From Oxalobacter vibrioformis (GTDB lineage: Bacteria > Pseudomonadota > Gammaproteobacteria > Burkholderiales > Burkholderiaceae_D), in contig NZ_CP098242.1 of the NCBI RefSeq assembly GCF_027118995.1, forward strand, positions 372,001-436,000: 64,000 nucleotides of DNA. The letters are read 5' to 3'. A program made the position numbers and the translations under genes. The stretch's first letter is position 1. Every line of letters begins with the position of its first letter. Shown piece by piece: positions 20,417 to 31,070 of this stretch. The notes under the pieces are model-generated. The model saw only the letters and a list, made by a program, of their open reading frames with translations, searched no databases and was not told the DNA's origin.

Positions 20417-21685
20417 TCATGCAAATGCCAGCGGAATATCACTGTTTTTATAGATCTCCACACACCCCAGCTCAGAAATCCGGATACCCAGATCATGGTT
20501 TTTCCCGGACGGACGTAACAGTGCGTTGTCCTTATCCAGGTTCCGGGCCTCATGTTTCTTTTTTGCCTCCCTTCCTGCAAAGATATCTCCCTGTGTGCCT
20601 AAAAGGAGCACCCCATCCAGGGCACACAATTCGGCACGGATTTTCCTCGGAATTTCATGAAATTTTCTGGTGCCAAGAATGGTGGTCAGAAAACTGTTTC
20701 TTTCTGCCTGTAAAACCGGGGAAAAACGAAAACGCGAGTGAATACGTTCCAGCCGCTTCTGTTGGCGCTCCGGATCATCAAGAATACCGATACGTGCACC
20801 TTTCCCGTCAAAAATCAGATCCAGCAAGGTCAGGTAAACCGCTTTTCTGACTTCTTTTTCTTCCTGTGTAATGTCCTCGGAAAAAACTTCATCCATGATG
20901 GTACCGTGAGGAAAATAACGCCACTGAGAAAAAATCCGGGCAAAAACCAGCTTTCTGTCCTTAAAAAGAAGGATATCGCCTCTTTCTGTCAGCCTGATAA
21001 CAGCCTTGTTGCGATAATCGGTCCACATCGCAATATCGGCGACCGATACCGGAGCAAACGCATTCTGCTGTTTTTTTGCCTGGACCGCGGTTGAGTTGAT
21101 ATTTTCAACTGACTGGATATAACCGTTCCGGTCAATCGCCAGAAGGGTTTTATCAGTTGATCCAATCGAACGGATCAATCCATCGTCAAACATGGTGAAA
21201 ATATTGCAGCCGGTATTTTTCTGGCGGTTGAAATAAATACCCGTGGTATGCACGGACAGCGCTTCCGTACCGGTTTTTCCGGCCCACTCCTTGTACATCT
21301 GGATCAGGCGAAACACCAGGTCGCCATAGTCCCTGCTAATATGAAAGGCAACCACACGCTCCACCACTTCCTGCACGTGGAGACAGTCGGCTGCCCTGTC
21401 TTCCCCACTCATCTGGCGCAACCCGACAATAACATCCTCAATCAGTTTTTTTTCCTTGGCACTGAAAGGAAGACGCCTTTGGAAAATAAAATAGACCCGG
21501 CTGTTTTCACTGACAAAAATCTTTATTCTGTGCTGCGTATCATAAACAACAGGGCTTAATGGCCTGACCGCATCGGTATACGGACCGCTCATGATAGCGC
21601 CATAGGTGACAGGCTGGATGTAACTCTCAAGAATATCCCTGAAAATGGCAATATCGCTTTCTATTTTTTCGTATGATTTATTCAT
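20417..21685 (-). CDS. Putative sensor protein with a degenerate diadenylate-cyclase-like C-terminal domain
   Basis: A 422-residue soluble protein. I do not recognise the N-terminal ~280 residues. The last ~140 resemble the DAC (DisA_N) fold in arrangement: a helix-rich lead-in, LDGVLLLGTQGDIFAG (residues 356-371) in place of the canonical DGA strand-loop, and SGKNHDLGIRISELGCVEIY (391-410) where active enzymes have GTRHRAA and a SE-x-x strand. Asp357 is kept, but the RHR triad is replaced by K-N-H, so synthesis of c-di-AMP is doubtful. Proteobacterial proteins of this layout (I recall DACNV-type sensors) are known. GGGGGCAGG precedes the 21685 start. Monocistronic, leftward. Function unassigned. 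Confidence 0.5.
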   Translation of the reverse strand: MNKSYEKIESDIAIFRDILESYIQPVTYGAIMSGPYTDAVRPLSPVVYDTQHRIKIFVSENSRVYFIFQRRLPFSAKEKKLIEDVIVGLRQMSGEDRAADCLHVQEVVERVVAFHISRDYGDLVFRLIQMYKEWAGKTGTEALSVHTTGIYFNRQKNTGCNIFTMFDDGLIRSIGSTDKTLLAIDRNGYIQSVENINSTAVQAKKQQNAFAPVSVADIAMWTDYRNKAVIRLTERGDILLFKDRKLVFARIFSQWRYFPHGTIMDEVFSEDITQEEKEVRKAVYLTLLDLIFDGKGARIGILDDPERQQKRLERIHSRFRFSPVLQAERNSFLTTILGTRKFHEIPRKIRAELCALDGVLLLGTQGDIFAGREAKKKHEARNLDKDNALLRPSGKNHDLGIRISELGCVEIYKNSDIPLAFA

Positions 21686-22094
21686 CCTGCCCCCGCCTGG
21701 TTCTTTGACTTTTTAAAAAGCTGTCATGCAACTTTTGCCCCCGGGATTGACCGGAATTGATATCGCCTGTCTGTCGTCCTGACAATGGTTCAGCCGGATG
21801 AGAGCCTGTTTTTCGCCATACCAGCACAGGAGACGGTGGATGTGTTTTTATCCATATTGCCTGGTAAAGCGCTTTTGTCTCACACTTCATCCGGGAGAGC
21901 GGCTGTGACATTGATGCAGTTCGTCTGATACCACTTTCGACCAATCTGGTACAAAAGTTGCATAACAGCTTTCATACCTGAGAGGCAGTTTAATTATTGC
22001 GACCACATCAAGCAATGACTAAAAATAAAAGCTTTTTTCCAAAAATGGAATGATAAAAATAGCAGTTGGTTTTTCCACTAGGGTCAGAATCAGC
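21686..22094. other. Intergenic stretch without a supported gene
   Basis: 409 bases between the activase end and the DAC-like gene. A TTG-initiated frame (21678-21944, minus) overlaps the next gene by eight bases but has no ribosome site and no recognisable sequence. The AT-rich part near 21960-22090 could hold a terminator or promoter, but I see no clear hairpin with a T-run. Confidence 0.5.
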
Positions 22095-25000
22095 CTATGC
22101 ATTGATCCGCATGTGGTCGGCATTGGCGGCAGACATCATCAGCTTGATCCGGTTGATCTGGTTAACCTCACTGGCACCGGCATCATAATCGAGCGCAATG
22201 ATATTGGCTTCGGGGTAGCGGTGTTTCAACTCCTTGAAAAGCCCTTTACCGGTAATATGATTCGGCAGGCAGCCGAAAGGCTGCATACAGAGAATATTGG
22301 ATACGCCGTTTTCGATGAGCTTCACCATCTCTGCCGTCAACAGCCACCCCTCACCCGTCTGGTGTCCATGAGAAACCAGGTTTTCCGCTTTTTTCCGGAT
22401 CTCGCTGAAACGTTCAGGCGGAGAAAAGCGCCTGCTTCGCTTGAAGCCAAAGCGCGCCGACCATCGTATCAGTTCCAGGCTGAACATATTGGACAACCCC
22501 CTGACATAATCCCGCCAGGAGCCAGCAAGATGCCGGTAATTGAATATATGGTTATAAAAAGAGTACAGGGCAAAGTCCATCATATCCGGAACAACCGCCT
22601 CCCCCCTTCCTGCTCCACGACAGAAACGGCATTGTTATTCGCGTCCGGATGATATTTGAGCAGGATTTCACCTACAAGGCCGACCCGTGGACGGCGTTCT
22701 TCTGTTTTTAACGGCAGACGGTCAAACGCACGGATCATGCGCAGCATATTCAGGTCAAAAAGCAGGATGCTTCCTGAGGCGATGCTTTTCTTTCCTTTTT
22801 CCGCCCATTCCGCTGCCAGCCGTTCAGCACTGCCCGGCTCTGCCTCATACGGGGTGACGCGGCAAAGCACCCGCATCAGGGCATCACCATACTGTATCGC
22901 CATGATGATCCGCTTTAACAGCTTGCCGGAAAAACGGATGCCCTGGGTATCTGCCAGGCTGCCCATGTTAAAGGAGATAATCGGTATATGATCCAGCGAA
23001 GCATCCTGCAACGCTTTTCTTAAAAATGCGATGTAATTGGTCGCCCGACAGCCCCCGCCTGTCTGGGAAATCATCAGCGCTATACGGTTTTTGTCATAGC
23101 CGCCTTTTAAGATAGCCTGTAACAACTGGCCAACCACGACAATCGCCGGATAACAGGCATCGTTATTCACATATCGCAGCCCCAGGTCAATCGCCTCCCT
23201 GTCGACTGTCGGCAGTTGCACGGCCTTGTATCCTTCAGAAGCAAAAACCGTTTCCAGAAACTGGAAATGAACAGGGGACATTTGTGGAATCAGGATGGTA
23301 TGCGTATTCTGCATTTCACGCGTGAATCTCGGAAACGGCCTGTGCTCGATCAGCGGATAAACTTTCGGCTCCCGTGTCGCACGCTCACGCAATGTCGCCA
23401 AAAGGGAACGGATACGGATACGTGCCGGCCCCAGATTGACGCCTTCATCAATCTTGATCTGCGCATAAAGGCCGCCTTTTCGCCGGATAATTTCTTCAAG
23501 CTGGTCAGCGGTAATCGCATCAATACCACAGCCAAAAGAAACCAGTTGAAGAACAGCAATATTTTTCAGGTCAGCCGCATAAGCGCCTGCCCGGTACAGG
23601 CGCGAATGATAGGTCCACTGGTCAACCACACGCAATGGCCCCGGATCAGGCATCAGATGGGCAACCGCATCTTCCGTCATGACAGCCATGCCAAATGAGG
23701 TAATCAGATCGGCAATGCCATTGTGGATTTCGGGATCCACATGGTAGGGATGCCCTGCCAGCACAATACCAAACCGCCCGGTGGCTTCCAGCTCTGCCAG
23801 CACCTCTTCACCCGCACGCTGCATGTCTTTGCGAAAACACGCCATTTCGTCAAAACCGGCCTTGACGGCGGCTTCGATTTCCCTTGGGGGAATATCTGAA
23901 AAGGGCGCAATATCACGCAGCCGCCTCGCCAGTATCCTGCGATCCATCGGCAAAAACTGATGAATGATCGGAATATTGTTTTCCTGCAAAGCCGTGATGT
24001 TTTTGGCAAGCAGTTCCGGATAGCCAATGACAACGGGGCAGTTGTAATTACCCGCCTGCGTCACGAATTCTTTCTGCTCATTTGGCAGACAGGGGAAAAA
24101 GATCTGGTCCACCTTACGGTTGACCAGATCAATCACGTGCCCGTGCGCCAGCTTGGCCGGATAGCAGACTGTCTGCGAGGGAATGGTTTCATACCCCTGA
24201 AAATAAAGTTCCTTTGAGGAAGGGGAAGACAATTCGACACGGAAGCCCAGGCGGGTGAAAATCGTAAACCACAGCGGGTAGTTTTCAAAAATATTCAGCG
24301 CTCTCGGAATACCGATCGTTCCCCTTTTTGCCTCTTTTGCCTCAAGCGGCGCGTAACTGTTGAAAAGACGCTCATATTTGAAAGCATACAGATTCGGCGC
24401 CGTCTGCTTTGCCGCACCAGCGCCACGGTCACAGCGATTGCCCGAGACAAAACGGGTCGAATCAGAAAATGTGTTGATCGTCAGCAGGCAGCTGTTGGCA
24501 CACTGCCGGCAGCGGGATGTCATCTTCCTGACAGAAAAACTGTCAATCGCCTCACCATCCAGAAGACGTGACCCGCCGGCTGCCGGACCGCGATCTTTAG
24601 CAATCAGTGCCGCGCCATAAGCGCCCATCAGGCCGGAAATATCCGGACGCAAGACCGTACAGCCGAGCTCCAGTTCCAGCGCCCTCAAGAGCGCGTCATT
24701 GGCAAAAGCACCGCCCTGGACAACCACATACTTGCCCAGATCATCGACATTGGTGATTTTCATCACCTTGAAGCAGGCATTCCTGATAACAGAGTAAGAA
24801 AGGCCTGCGGCAATATCACCGACTTTTGCACGATCCTTCTGTGCCTGCTTGACCTTTGAGTTCATGAATACGGTACAGCGTGTGCCAAGATCAACCGGTG
24901 ATTTTGCATTCATGGCGGCTTCGACAAACCGGGGAAGCGGCATCTGCAAAGAGCCGGCAAAATTTTCGATGAAAGAACCACAGCCGGCAGAACAGGCTTC

Positions 25001-26329
25001 ATTGAGCTGGATACTGGAAATAGCGCCATCGCTGATACGCATGCACTTGATATCCTGTCCGCCAATATCCAGGATAAAACTGACTCTGGGTTCGAAAAAA
25101 CGGGCGGCAGTAAAGTGGGCGACTGTCTCAACCTCATCAATATCGGCATTTAACCCTGCCGCCAGCAACTGGCTCCCGTATCCGGTAACGGATGTTGCAC
25201 GAATATGCAGGTCCGGTTGCTTGCGCGCATGGATTTCCCGAAGGATATCTATCGCAGCGGACAGGGGATCCCCTTTGTTGGGGGAATAGGATGAATACAG
25301 CAAATTGCCGGCGTCATCTATCAGTGCCGCCTTGATAGTGGTTGAGCCGCAGTCGAAACCCAGCCAGGCATCGCCCGTGCACGCTTCCAGATTACGCCTT
25401 TCAACATGCTCCGCCGCATGCCGCGTGTGAAAATCGATGCGTTCTTCTTCAGTGCGGAAAAGCGGAAAAAGGGCTTTGGTATCTTCTATCTCCGGGATAT
25501 TTTCCAGCCGCTGAATCAAGTCATCCAGGCTGACAGCAGGCGCTTCATGCCGCCCGGCATGAAGCGCTGCACCCAGCGCGACAAAGTATTCCGCATACTC
25601 GGGAAAAATGGCTTCCGATTTCTCCAGCTTTAACGTTGCAACAAAACACCGGCGAAGCGATTCCAGAAAAGCCAGCGGCCCTCCCAGGAAAACCACCTTG
25701 CCTCGGATAGGCCGTCCCCGGGCCAGACCACTGATTGTCTGATTGACAACCGCCTGCATGATCGAGGCGGCAATATCCTCACGGGAACACCCTTCATTTA
25801 ACAATGGCAGAACATCCGTCTTTGCAAAGACACCGCAACGGGATGCAATCGGGTAAATGGTGCGATGCCGCAATGCGAGCTTGTCGAGACCAGCCGCATC
25901 GGTCTGCACAAAAGAAGCCATCTGGTCAATAAAGGCACCAGTTCCTCCTGCACAGGTTTCATTCATGCGCTGGTCAAGACCACCGGTAACGTAGGTGAGT
26001 TTGGCATCTTCCCCGCCGAGTTCAATGACAACATCCGCATCGGGAATCCGTTGACGGATACTGAGTCCAGACGCAATGACTTCCTGGACAAAAGGCACAT
26101 TGAGTTCTGAAGCAAGAGAAATAGCACCGGATCCGGTCAGACTGACCTTCCATTCAGCGCAATTCATGGTGCCGGCAATTTCCTGCAGAATAGCGGCAAT
26201 ACTCTGCCGGACTTCGGAAAGATGGCGCGTATATCTGCTGAACACAATATCACCAGCGGCATTCAGCACAACCGCTTTCACCGTTGTCGAACCGATATCC
26301 AATCCAAGGTAAACGCCGGACATTGTCAT
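22095..26329 (-). pseudogene. Giant 2-hydroxyacyl-CoA dehydratase-type activase (BcrAD/BadFG ATPase with DUF2229), single-base frameshift
   Basis: Relatives are ATP-driven electron-donating activators of 2-hydroxyacyl-CoA dehydratases or benzoyl-CoA reductases. Two tandem ASKHA ATPase domains are visible: YLGLDIGSTTVKAVV (residue ~5) with CAGGTGAFIDQMA, and WLGFDCGSTTIKAALI (~320) with CSAGCGSFIENFA, the latter pairs supplying cluster ligands. A DUF2229 region follows (GIPRALNIFENYPLWFTIF) and then the large C-terminal part. The frame breaks near 22601-22606, a run of six C on the plus strand. One extra base joins EQEGG to EAVVPDMMDFALYSFYN and continues to GEGWLLTAEM and DYDAGASEVNQ, giving about 1411 residues, the family's usual size. 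Start at 26329 follows GGGAG by seven bases. No dehydratase subunits are nearby. Confidence 0.9.
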
Positions 26330-26386
26330 CCAATCACTCCCAAAAAACAGCAATTGTATGGAAAATATGAACTGCAGATTAGCTAT

Positions 26387-26636
26387 TTAATAGTACAACA
26401 AACTTCCTGAAATGATGGCTTCCTCCGAGGAAATATTTTCAAGAAGCAGGCTGTCCCCACCCAGCCGCCGCCAGTAACCGCAACGATTGTATGCTGTGCA
26501 CTGACGACAGCAATGGCTTCACTGCTGTTCTGATAAGCCAGAAAAGCCAGCTCAAGATAAGCTTCATTTTTTGATGCGTTTCCAGCAGCCTGGCAAGGCG
26601 CGGTATTTTGAACAGCCATTTCAACAATGCATTCAT
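26387..26636 (-). pseudogene. Remnant of a PAS-GGDEF diguanylate cyclase
   Basis: Read across three frames, this 250-bp scrap starts MNALLKWLFKIPRLARLLE, shifts at a run of six A into NEAYLELAFLAYQNSSEAIAV (start of a PAS sensor domain), then shifts near 26470 into RRLGGDSLLLENISSEEAI, matching the GGDEF active-site region of diguanylate cyclases (usually GGDEF-hhLLENI). The PAS core and the first part of the cyclase domain are missing, so an internal deletion plus point lesions destroyed it. Too short to be functional. It lies between the activase and the LysR gene. Confidence 0.55.
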
Positions 26637-26663
26637 CAGGATGACCTTTTACGCGTTTACTTT

Positions 26664-26687
26664 CCAGGGCGTGTTAACACGCCCTGG
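26664..26687. terminator. 24-bp perfect palindrome, likely terminator
   Basis: CCAGGGCGTG, TTAA, CACGCCCTGG, followed by TTT on the plus strand and AAAG on the other. Strong GC hairpin with a short T-tract. Alternatively an operator, given that it sits 127 bp before a LysR gene. No complete gene reads into it now. Confidence 0.5.
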
Positions 26688-26813
26688 TTTAACCTTGTGA
26701 TACGTTGCATAAACAAAAACGCGAATGTATAAAACTGCTCTCACCATAACAGCTTAATATTTCCAAAATCATAACGCAATAATTTAAAATAAAGGAATCT
26801 TTCCAAAAATGAA

Positions 26814-27737
26814 ATGGTCATGAAAAACATACTCAATGATATGCCGCTCTTCGTAGAGGTTGCCAAGCAGAAAAGCTTCACCGCTGCAGCCGATATTCTG
26901 GATATACCGGTTTCAACGCTTTCCCGCCGGATCTCCACCATGGAAAAAGTGCTGGGGGTGCCATTGTTTCTGCGGAATTCCCGTAATGTCGAACTGACTG
27001 AAAGCGGAAAAGCATTTTTCGAGCATTGCGCTTACATTGTTGAAAATGCGATGAGCGCCTGCGAAGCGCTGGTACAGAATATGAATGCCCCGGCAGGTGC
27101 TGTCCGGTTTTCCGCCACCAATGACAGCTACAATTTCATTTTGCCCGCCCTGAAAAGCTTTGCCGCAGCCTGGCCCCGGATACAGCTCCATATCCGGTTT
27201 GCCGACCGGTGGGCTGATCTGCTCACCGAGCCATACGACCTCGACATGCGCATTGGCCCGCTTCCGGATTCATCACTCAGGGCAAGAAAACTCAATTCTG
27301 TGGAACACGGGTTGTATGTTGCACCAGGTATTCTTGACGTTTATCCGTTACCCCGGACCCCCGAAGATTTAAGTGAAATACCTTGCCTGACTTCCATTCC
27401 CCACCCGGGTACGATATGGACACTGTCAAAAGGCAAAGAAAACCGTTCCATCACCATCTCACCTGCCTATAGCTTTAACAGCATGTTTGCAGCCATCGAC
27501 TTTGCCCTCTCTGGCATGGGGGTTGTCTATGCGGCCAAAGCCCTGGTATTCAGGCATCAGCGGGAAGGGTTGCTGACACAGATACTGACTGACTGGACAT
27601 TGCCGGATCTGGATGTCAATCTTGTCATGCCAAATCAGCAACTGCCCTTGCGCGTTCGTCTTTTTATGGACCATATCACGGCCTATTCTGACCAGTTAAA
27701 TGAAGAACTGCGAGAGGAAATGAAGAAAAACAATTGA
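26814..27737 (+). CDS. LysR-family transcriptional regulator
   Basis: A 307-residue DNA-binding regulator. The N-terminal winged helix is clear (FVEVAKQKSFTAAADILDI, VSTLSRRISTMEKVLG, LFLRNSRNVELTESG). The effector-binding domain follows from about residue 95 to 300 and resembles the subgroup that regulates oxidoreductase or efflux genes, but the ligand cannot be inferred. The start may be 26814 or 26820; an AAAGGAA lies slightly far upstream of both. It is divergent from the activase and the cyclase remnant, so the activase is a candidate target. Confidence 0.9.
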   Translation: MVMKNILNDMPLFVEVAKQKSFTAAADILDIPVSTLSRRISTMEKVLGVPLFLRNSRNVELTESGKAFFEHCAYIVENAMSACEALVQNMNAPAGAVRFSATNDSYNFILPALKSFAAAWPRIQLHIRFADRWADLLTEPYDLDMRIGPLPDSSLRARKLNSVEHGLYVAPGILDVYPLPRTPEDLSEIPCLTSIPHPGTIWTLSKGKENRSITISPAYSFNSMFAAIDFALSGMGVVYAAKALVFRHQREGLLTQILTDWTLPDLDVNLVMPNQQLPLRVRLFMDHITAYSDQLNEELREEMKKNN

Positions 27738-27816
27738 TCAATCCCGGGGCTTTTGCATGCAGTTAATCCCTATCCGGACACATTGAAACACCCTGACCTA
27801 TAACGGCATCCTTTGC

Positions 27817-28826
27817 ATGATGTCATCAGACAGACACGATGATAAATCTCTACTCCTTCGTTCTTTTGCCTATATCGCACTCAGGCTGATTGCACCGCTG
27901 CCAATCACTATGACAGGAAAAATATGCGCTGCGCTTCTGGTTCTGCTGATTTCACTCAAGCATTACTTTTTCCAGAATTTTTTCGGGGGGCTTGCCTCAC
28001 CTGATCTGCCACGTATTGTCATCATCCTTTCCGGCTGGCTTTACGTGACGCTGACCTTCCTTTTTGTCCTGCTTGTCATTCGTGATATCACCGGTTGTCT
28101 GCTGTGGATTGCAGGCAAAGCCGGATTTTCCGTCAACCTGTCTCTCACCGAATTGCCGTTTTCTCTTGGCATCCTTCTGATCGTATTGCTATGCAGCACA
28201 TACAGCCTTTATGAAGCGATCCGGCGCCTCGATATCAAAAGAATGGAGGTCACCCTGACACGCCTGCCCAAAGCGCTGGATGGCCTGACGATTGTCCAGA
28301 TAACCGACCTGCATGTGAATGCATTCAATCCGGCTCACAAGGTGAAAGAGTTGTCGAAACGGTCAACGGCCTCAACCCCGATCTCATTTTGCTCACCGGT
28401 GATATTGTTGACGGGGCAACTGTCAAACGGGAAAAGGATATTGCGCCCTTAAAGAACCTGAAAGCAACCTACGGTGTTTCTGGTTCAGCAGGCAATAATG
28501 AATACTATTCCGGCTATGACGCCTGGCAGAAAAAACTGCCGGAACTGGGCATTCACATGCTCAACAACAGCCATATTATCCTGTCCATCAATCAGACACC
28601 GCTTGTCCTCGCCGGCATTACAGATCCCGTAGCCGCTCAATTTCGCAAACCGGTTCCGAATGTCACAGAAGCACTTGAAGGAACGCCCCCTGTCAGAGAC
28701 GGGTTATCATCAGGCAAATGAATCAACCTTTTTCGGAGTCTAAGGGGTTGCCGGATATCCCGCCTGCAGCAACAGACAGCCGGGAGACGCAATTCACTGG
28801 ATATCAAGTGGAGAGACTGATCCCCC
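27817..28826 (+). pseudogene. Decayed metallophosphoesterase (membrane-anchored YkuE/YaeI-like)
   Basis: Four N-terminal membrane helices are followed by LTIVQITDLHVN (residues ~165-176), the first metal-binding motif of calcineurin-like phosphoesterases. Just after KVKEL the frame breaks at about 28353 (TTGTC where TTGGTC restores frame). The second frame then gives LNPDLILLTGDIVDG and SGSAGNNEYYSGYDAW, the GD and GNxE motifs (normally GNHE). It stops early at 28721. Beyond that, fragments such as HQANES and QFTGY look like relics of the HQ and GHTHGGQ motifs in yet other frames. At least three lesions, including loss of the GNH His, make this a true pseudogene. It runs up to the convergent kinase gene. 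Confidence 0.85.
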
Positions 28827-30212
28827 TTATGACTTGTCTTTTCCCGCCAGAGGAAAAGCCACGGATACCACCAGTCCGCTTGCCACATTGTTTTTCAACA
28901 CGAGCCTGCCGCCATAGCGCTGGACAATCCGATTGACAATAGCCAGACCAAGCCCCGAGCCATTTGCCTGGCTTCGGGCATTATCGAGCCGGATAAAGGG
29001 GCGCAAAAGCCTTTCCCTGTCTTCCTCTGAAATACCTGGCCCCTGATCTGAAATCTCAATGACAACTTCTTCATTTTTCTGCCTGCAGAGGATACCCAAT
29101 TCAACCAGATCCGTATTTTCGGCGCGACCATAACGTTCGGCATTGGAAACCAGATTGTTGAACATACGCTCGAAATCCGTCGCGTTTCCCCTGACAAAAA
29201 GATTTTGCTCCACACTGCTCTGAACCAGCACATCAGGAGCGCGCGCGGCCTCTATCGCCACTTTCTCCAGCAGCAAACTCATATTGACGGTTTCATTCTG
29301 GCCGGGAATGCTCAGGCGCGCATAATCCAGGAACTGTCCCACGATGGCGTCCATCTGCCGGATATCGGCTTCCATGCCGCTTTTTTCCTCTCCGGACAGA
29401 CTCGACATCTCCAGCTCAAGCTGTATCCGTGTCAGCGGCGTACGCAAATCATGGGAGATGCCGGCAAGCACTTCTGTGCGCTCTTTTTCATTGCGTTCCA
29501 GCTCCCTGACCATCTGGTTAAAGCTGTGATTGGCATCGCGTACTTCTGCCGATTCCGTTTTTGTCTCCGGCAGCATTTCCGGCGTCTGGCCACTGGCAAA
29601 CGTTCTGGCAGCCACTGCCAGACGGGCAAGCGGACGATTAATCAGGCCTGAAATAAAACCGGCACCCATCAGTGAAAGACCAAAACCCGCAACAGCCCAC
29701 CATAACCACTGCCAGTTAGCCGGCCCTTCCAGCCGCCCGCGCGGCAGTGCCAGCCAGTATTCGTATTCATCCTCATCATCAATCTTAAAGCTGATCCAGA
29801 AACTTTCTATGCCATTGACCTTCCCGGATATCTTGGTACTCGGGCCAAGTTTTTTCTGGAGGATTTTCAAAAGAATATACCAGCGGTCGTTTTCCGAAAT
29901 CGGCTCAATCTCATCGGTGGGTTCAAGAGTATAAATACGGATACCCTCATTACTGGCCAGATCAAAAAGCAGCTCGCGCCTTAACTCCGGATCGGAATGG
30001 GTCAGCGCCGCGCGGGTAATGGTGACAATGGAAACCAGTTGATTGGCAGCCTGCTCTGCCATTGGCTCACGTTCGACCATGCGAAAGCTCAGTACCCAGG
30101 CCCCCATACTGACGCTGATAAGGAAAGAAAGCAGGACAAAGGTACGCCAGAAAAGCCCGCTCTTCCACCAGGGCGTCAGTATCGAATTGACCTGAACTTC
30201 ACTATTCATCAT
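28827..30212 (-). CDS. EnvZ-like sensor histidine kinase
   Basis: A 461-residue inner-membrane kinase. Two membrane helices (about residues 20-42 and 167-190) bracket a periplasmic sensor of ~120 residues. A HAMP segment (GLINRPLARLAVAARTFASG) follows, then the phosphoacceptor box GISHDLRTPLTRIQLELEM, the N box NNLVSNAERYG, G1 ISDQGPGIS, and G2 GSGLGLAIVNRIV. The box spacing and sequence are close to EnvZ-type kinases. It lies 27 bases downstream of the OmpR-like regulator gene, forming one leftward operon. The signal sensed is unknown; osmolarity or envelope state is a reasonable guess by family. Confidence 0.92.
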   Translation of the reverse strand: MMNSEVQVNSILTPWWKSGLFWRTFVLLSFLISVSMGAWVLSFRMVEREPMAEQAANQLVSIVTITRAALTHSDPELRRELLFDLASNEGIRIYTLEPTDEIEPISENDRWYILLKILQKKLGPSTKISGKVNGIESFWISFKIDDEDEYEYWLALPRGRLEGPANWQWLWWAVAGFGLSLMGAGFISGLINRPLARLAVAARTFASGQTPEMLPETKTESAEVRDANHSFNQMVRELERNEKERTEVLAGISHDLRTPLTRIQLELEMSSLSGEEKSGMEADIRQMDAIVGQFLDYARLSIPGQNETVNMSLLLEKVAIEAARAPDVLVQSSVEQNLFVRGNATDFERMFNNLVSNAERYGRAENTDLVELGILCRQKNEEVVIEISDQGPGISEEDRERLLRPFIRLDNARSQANGSGLGLAIVNRIVQRYGGRLVLKNNVASGLVVSVAFPLAGKDKS

Positions 30213-30239
30213 TTAGCCAAACCATGAAAACAGGGAAAA

Positions 30240-30989
30240 TTACTGTGGCTGTCCATCCGGGATAAAAACATAACCCAGCCCCCAGACTGTCTGGATGTAA
30301 AAAGGATGCGCCGGATCAGGTTCAATCAGTTTTCTCAGACGGGATATCTGTACATCCAGGCTCCGGTCAAATACCTCATATTCCCGGCCCCGGGCCAGGC
30401 TCATCAGCTTGTCCCGAGACAACGGCTGACGGGCGTGCTGGGCAAACACCTTGAGCACGGAAAATTCACCGGTAGTCAACTGCACGGGATCGCCGTTTTT
30501 CTTCAGGGTACGGGTGCTCAGGTCCAGCTCGAAATCGCCAAACTGGAAAATCTGGGGCGTTTCCGTCGGTGATCCCGGAATTTCGTCCGGCTGTCTGCGG
30601 CGCAATACCGCACCGATTCTGGCCAGCAACTCTCTGGGGTTGAAAGGTTTGGGCAGATAATCGTCCGCCCCCATTTCCAATCCGACAATCCGATCCGTCT
30701 CCTCACCTTTGGCTGTGAGCATGATAATCGGCGTCATATCACCAGCGCCTCTCAATCTGCGCGTGATGGATAATCCATCCTCTCCCGGTAGCATCAGGTC
30801 AAGCACCAGCAGATCAAAGCGCTCACGCAGCCAGAAACGATTCATGCTCTGTGCGTTCTCAGCTGTTGTGACGGAAAACCCCTGTTCAGTCAGATAGCGG
30901 CGAAGGAGATCGCGCAGTCGGGCATCATCATCAACCACAAGAATTTTTGTCTGGCGCGCTGTCTTTTCCGGCATTTCGGCTGTACTCAT
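30240..30989 (-). CDS. ompR: OmpR-family response regulator
   Basis: A 249-residue regulator, partner of the adjacent kinase. The receiver has the acidic pair (VVDDDARLRD), the phosphorylated Asp in LLVLDLMLPGEDGL and the Lys in YLPKPFNPRELLAR. The C-terminal winged helix has TTGEFSVLKVFAQH and RSLDVQISRLRKLIEPDP ending VWGLGYVFIPD. The resemblance to true OmpR is strong along the whole length, hence the symbol. The upstream region, shared with a divergent secreted protein, contains phased TTACA repeats, a plausible autoregulatory and target operator. Confidence 0.92.
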   Translation of the reverse strand: MSTAEMPEKTARQTKILVVDDDARLRDLLRRYLTEQGFSVTTAENAQSMNRFWLRERFDLLVLDLMLPGEDGLSITRRLRGAGDMTPIIMLTAKGEETDRIVGLEMGADDYLPKPFNPRELLARIGAVLRRRQPDEIPGSPTETPQIFQFGDFELDLSTRTLKKNGDPVQLTTGEFSVLKVFAQHARQPLSRDKLMSLARGREYEVFDRSLDVQISRLRKLIEPDPAHPFYIQTVWGLGYVFIPDGQPQ

Positions 30990-31070
30990 AAAGAATATCC
31001 CAAATTCATGATGATTAATTGTAATGATAATGCCACACTAGAGCACGATAGTCCCTGCTTAAAAACAGCA

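Noticed and set aside
21678..21944. An 88-codon frame (minus) overlapping the start of the DAC-like gene
   Set aside because: TTG start, no ribosome site, no recognisable sequence pattern.
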